Assembly: GCA_031258505.1 (NCBI GenBank) | Contig: JAIRMT010000150.1 | Coordinates: 1-15,012 of the forward strand | Direction of reading: 5' to 3' | Length of the DNA: 15,012 nt | Source: Treponema sp. | GTDB lineage: Bacteria; Spirochaetota; Spirochaetia; Treponematales; Breznakiellaceae | In this document: positions 12,911-15,012 of the stretch, in pieces | Layout of the letters: the number at the start of each line of letters is the position of its first letter | Position numbering within the stretch: position 1 is the first letter of the stretch | Translations under genes and position numbers: made by a program | The notes under the pieces: model-generated | What the model saw: only the letters and a program-made list of their open reading frames with translations | The model's database searches: none | Told to the model about the DNA's origin: nothing

Positions 12911-14545
12911 ATGATAACAAAACGATTGTTCGCCTTATCTATCACTTTTATTCTGCTTACCGGTGCGGTTTTCGCGCGGGGAAGTCAGAACCGGGACGGA
13001 AGCGCCGCTACTGCCGCGACTTCCGGCATTACCTTTACCGTGAGCCTCAACGAGGACATAGCTGCCGTTGATCCGGGACTTGCGTGGGACTTTACCACCA
13101 ATCCGGTGATTAACCAGATTACCGAGGGGCTTGTTACCCTTGACGAGAATAGCAACATTGTGCCGCAGCTCGCCAAAAGCTGGCAGCAGGTCGATGAACT
13201 CACCTATGTCTACGAGGTGCGCAATGACATTGTGTTTTCCGATGGCACACCCATGACCATGGACGACGTGATCTTCTCACTCAAGCGCGTGCAAGACCCC
13301 GATGGCGGCACCTACTTCTCGTGGTTGTATGAGGACGTTGAGAGTTTTACCCAGACCGCCCCATGGCAGTTGACGATCAAGCTCCTCAAGCCCTCCGCTA
13401 CGTTCAAGTATTACCCCACGACCGCTGGCGGCAGGATCATCAGTAAGGCGTATTTTGAGCGTCATGCGGCTGATTTTGGTACGGCAAGTGGTGGTATCAT
13501 CGCCACTGGTCCCTTTGTATACCAGAGCTGGACGAGTGGGCAGGAAGTCGTGCTGAAACGGAACACTAACTATTGGGACAAGACTGCGGTTGCGGCGAAC
13601 ATCATTGACACGCTTGTATTCAAGATTATCCCGGAAGACACCACGCGGGTCATTGCCATGCGCGACGGCAGCGTTGATTTCACGATCAACCCGCCGCTGG
13701 ACATGATCGACCAGCTTGCGGCCGACCCCAATCTCGCGCTCACCAGCGTTGACACCTACAGTCTCACCTACCTTGCTTTTAACACTCAGCGCGCCCCCTT
13801 TGACGATGCCAATGTCCGCAAAGCAGTATATCATGCGCTGAACCTGCCTGAGTTCCAGCGCAACATTGTCAAAACCGCTGGTTCCCTCGGCACGGTACTA
13901 CCCTTTGGAACCGCGCTTTACGGCGATCACGCCGCGCAGTGGCGCTCCTACCTCAGCGCTGCACCGTCTTATGCTTATGACTTGACCAAGGCGCAGGAGT
14001 ACCTTGCCCAGTCAGCCTATCCTAATGGTTTTAGCTGCTCGGTGATCATCAATTCCGCATCGCTATCAAACTCGCGGGCGCTGTTTCTGCAAAACGCCCT
14101 TGCCCCGCTTAACATCAATGTCGAGATACAGCGGCTATCCAACGAGGAGCAAAGCACCTATCAAGCGGGCGGCGTGTTTGATGCTGACGGCAAGCGCGAT
14201 TACGACATGATTTTCGCAGGCTGGGAAGCGGATTACCCGGACATCAACGCCAACATCGAGATACTGTACCACTCCAGTCAGGTGGGGGAAAATGGTTATA
14301 ATGCCGCAGCCTACAGCAAGCCGGAGGTGGACAGCCTCATTGAGGCGCAGCGCGTTACGGTTGATCCGGCGCGTCGTTTTGAGATACAGAAGCAACTCAT
14401 GGACATCATCGTCAACGATGTCCCGTACATCATCTTTGATTATCCGACCAAACAGAGCGTCCTCAATCGCCGCTACACTGGCGTAGCAATCAGCGCCGCG
14501 TGGCTGTGGATGCTCCCCATGCAGAACGTCCGCCGCGCCAACTAG
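12911..14545 (+). CDS. Exported peptide/solute-binding protein of ABC transporter family 5 (OppA/DppA-like)
   Basis: The 544-residue product has a signal peptide (MITKRLFALSITFILLTGAVFA, cleavage before RGSQ) with no lipobox Cys, then a Ser/Ala/Thr-rich linker and the family 5 binding fold: EGLVTLDENSNIVPQLAKSW, the hallmark DIVFSDGTPMTMDDVIFSLKR, then ATGPFVYQSW, FNTQRAPFDDANVRKAVYHALN and a C-terminal lobe ending near the stop. Members bind oligopeptides, dipeptides, nickel or sugars; the ligand cannot be told here. The ATG at 12911 follows GGAGGA (12898-12903) by 7 bases; an in-frame ATG at 12896 includes that SD and is unlikely. No permease or ATPase genes follow, so it serves a transporter encoded elsewhere. 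Being probably secreted into the periplasm instead of lipid-anchored is unusual for a spirochaete binding protein but not unknown. Confidence 0.93.
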   Translation: MITKRLFALSITFILLTGAVFARGSQNRDGSAATAATSGITFTVSLNEDIAAVDPGLAWDFTTNPVINQITEGLVTLDENSNIVPQLAKSWQQVDELTYVYEVRNDIVFSDGTPMTMDDVIFSLKRVQDPDGGTYFSWLYEDVESFTQTAPWQLTIKLLKPSATFKYYPTTAGGRIISKAYFERHAADFGTASGGIIATGPFVYQSWTSGQEVVLKRNTNYWDKTAVAANIIDTLVFKIIPEDTTRVIAMRDGSVDFTINPPLDMIDQLAADPNLALTSVDTYSLTYLAFNTQRAPFDDANVRKAVYHALNLPEFQRNIVKTAGSLGTVLPFGTALYGDHAAQWRSYLSAAPSYAYDLTKAQEYLAQSAYPNGFSCSVIINSASLSNSRALFLQNALAPLNINVEIQRLSNEEQSTYQAGGVFDADGKRDYDMIFAGWEADYPDINANIEILYHSSQVGENGYNAAAYSKPEVDSLIEAQRVTVDPARRFEIQKQLMDIIVNDVPYIIFDYPTKQSVLNRRYTGVAISAAWLWMLPMQNVRRAN

Positions 14546-14559
14546 CGTACTACTGACAC

Positions 14560-14595
14560 TGGTGTCTGACACCACAACACCAGTGCCAGACACCA
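14560..14595. repeat. GTGTCTG/CAGACAC hairpin, second copy of the intergenic repeat
   Basis: TGGTGTCTG (14560-14568) pairs perfectly with CAGACACCA (14587-14595), with three further pairs inside the loop (14570-14572 with 14583-14585). It begins 14 bases after the stop of the binding-protein gene, between convergent genes, as the copy at 1773-1805 does after gpmI. The arms are nearly the same in both copies and the loops differ. GGTGTCTGACACC (14561-14573) is also a palindrome on its own. No U run follows, so termination is less clear than at the first copy. Confidence 0.55.
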
Positions 14596-14628
14596 TATAA
14601 CCAGCGCCAACATCCATCCCAAATCAAA

Positions 14629-14859
14629 TTGTCTTTGCCTCAGGGAAAGTTGTCTTTGCCTCAGGGAAAGTTGTCTTTGCCTCAGAGAAAGTTGTCTTTG
14701 CCTCAGGGAAAGTTGTCTTTGCCTCAGTGAAAGTTGTCTTTGCCTCAGGGAAAGTTGTCTTTGCCACAGAGAAAGGTGTCTTTGCCACAGGGAAAGTTGT
14801 CTTTGCCTAATGGAAAGTTGTCTTTGCCTCTGGGAAAGTTGTCTCTGAGACAAACGAAG
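14629..14859. repeat. Tandem array: ten 21-bp units plus one degenerate unit
   Basis: Each unit is TTGT followed by CTTTGCCTCAGGGAAAG. Copies begin at 14629, 14650, 14671, 14692, 14713, 14734, 14755, 14776, 14797 and 14818; the first six differ from one another by at most one base, those from 14755 on carry more changes, and the eleventh (14839-14859) is degenerate and starts with the palindrome TTGTCTC-T-GAGACAA. The 17-base core is an imperfect palindrome (CTTT-G-CCT-C-AGG-G-AAAG, one mismatch). The 21-bp period is two helical turns. The array fills the gap between the binding-protein gene and the WD40 gene, with no spacer sequences. Several frames are open simply because 21 is a multiple of 3, and no start or SD supports a protein. 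It is best called a minisatellite-like array, possibly a protein-binding array. Confidence 0.95.
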
Positions 14860-14917
14860 ACGCTGTTTCCGCAAAGGTCTGCTTACCGGCGGCATTGGGC
14901 GTGTTCATTGCCGTTGT

Positions 14918-15012
14918 TCAATCCTCCATGCCCCATAGCTTGACGGTCTTCTCCCCTAACACTGAGGCTATCCTGCGCCCATCGGGACTGTACGCTGCAG
15001 AGCTTACTGTGT
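14918..15012 (-). CDS. C-terminal end of a WD40-repeat protein, partial
   Basis: On - from the window edge an open frame runs TVSSAAYSPDGRRIASVLGE followed by KTVKLWGMED and a TGA stop (14918-14920). SPDGRRIAS and the spaced KTVKLW are the blade signature of a WD40 beta-propeller repeat (YSPDGxxIxS...TxKLW). Only the last 30 residues are in the window, so size and function cannot be told. The protein may be part of a longer propeller, possibly with a kinase or caspase-like partner domain as is common for bacterial WD40 proteins. It is convergent with the peptide-binding protein gene, and the 21-bp array separates them. Confidence 0.75.
   Translation of the reverse strand, partial: TVSSAAYSPDGRRIASVLGEKTVKLWGMED

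Noticed and set aside
14629..14859. CRISPR array
   Set aside because: The units are contiguous with no unique spacers, are too short, and there are no cas genes nearby.
14542..14895. A 117-residue open frame on - made of LRQRQLS heptads, and a 69-residue one on + made of LSLPQGK heptads
   Set aside because: Both are by-products of a 21-bp tandem repeat, which keeps several frames open at once; no start or SD supports either, and one copy carries TGA in the + frame.

Overview
The window looks like chromosomal DNA of a host-associated or sediment anaerobe, most likely a spirochaete close to Treponema. Reasons are an oxygen-sensitive class III ribonucleotide reductase as the RNR present, moderate GC content, AT-biased intergenic regions, a Der GTPase with a short N-terminal extension that I associate with treponemes, and a lolA / RodZ-like / rimO order. 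The organism call is inference from family resemblance, not from a database search.

Layout. (1) 1-1860: gpmI, a long plant-type cofactor-independent phosphoglycerate mutase on +, followed by a hairpin and short repeats. (2) 1860-2597: a membrane-anchored SIMPL-domain protein on -. (3) 2656-6972: the nrd operon on -, read nrdR -> nrdD -> glycyl-radical/glutaredoxin protein, with two NrdR boxes upstream and a 14-bp-stem terminator at the end. nrdD carries an in-frame LAGLIDADG intein at its active-site cysteine pair, and its usual glycyl-radical C-terminus is missing from the chain and encoded by the next gene. (4) 7100-9614: three more genes on -, an M15 D,D-carboxypeptidase, der and a short MerR-type regulator. 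(5) 9689-14545: a rightward cluster, divergent from (4), of a LolA-like carrier, a RodZ-like membrane HTH protein, rimO and an exported peptide-binding protein. (6) 14546-15012: a hairpin of the same family as the one after gpmI, a tandem array of ten 21-bp units plus one degenerate unit, and the C-terminal end of a WD40 protein on - running off the window.

How the parts fit. Region 3 is a self-contained anaerobic dNTP module: NrdR senses nucleotide status through its ATP-cone and represses the operon, NrdD reduces ribonucleotides, and the small downstream protein should supply both the glycyl radical and, through its CPAC glutaredoxin domain, reducing equivalents. Before NrdD can work the intein must be removed, and the intein appears to start with Pro instead of Cys/Ser and to carry a Cys in block F. 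Regions 4 and 5 are housekeeping: cell-wall trimming, ribosome assembly (Der), ribosome modification (RimO), envelope lipoprotein traffic, cell shape and peptide capture. The strongest leads for follow-up are the split NrdD with its fused glycyl-radical/redoxin partner, the non-canonical intein, and the helically phased 21-bp palindromic array.
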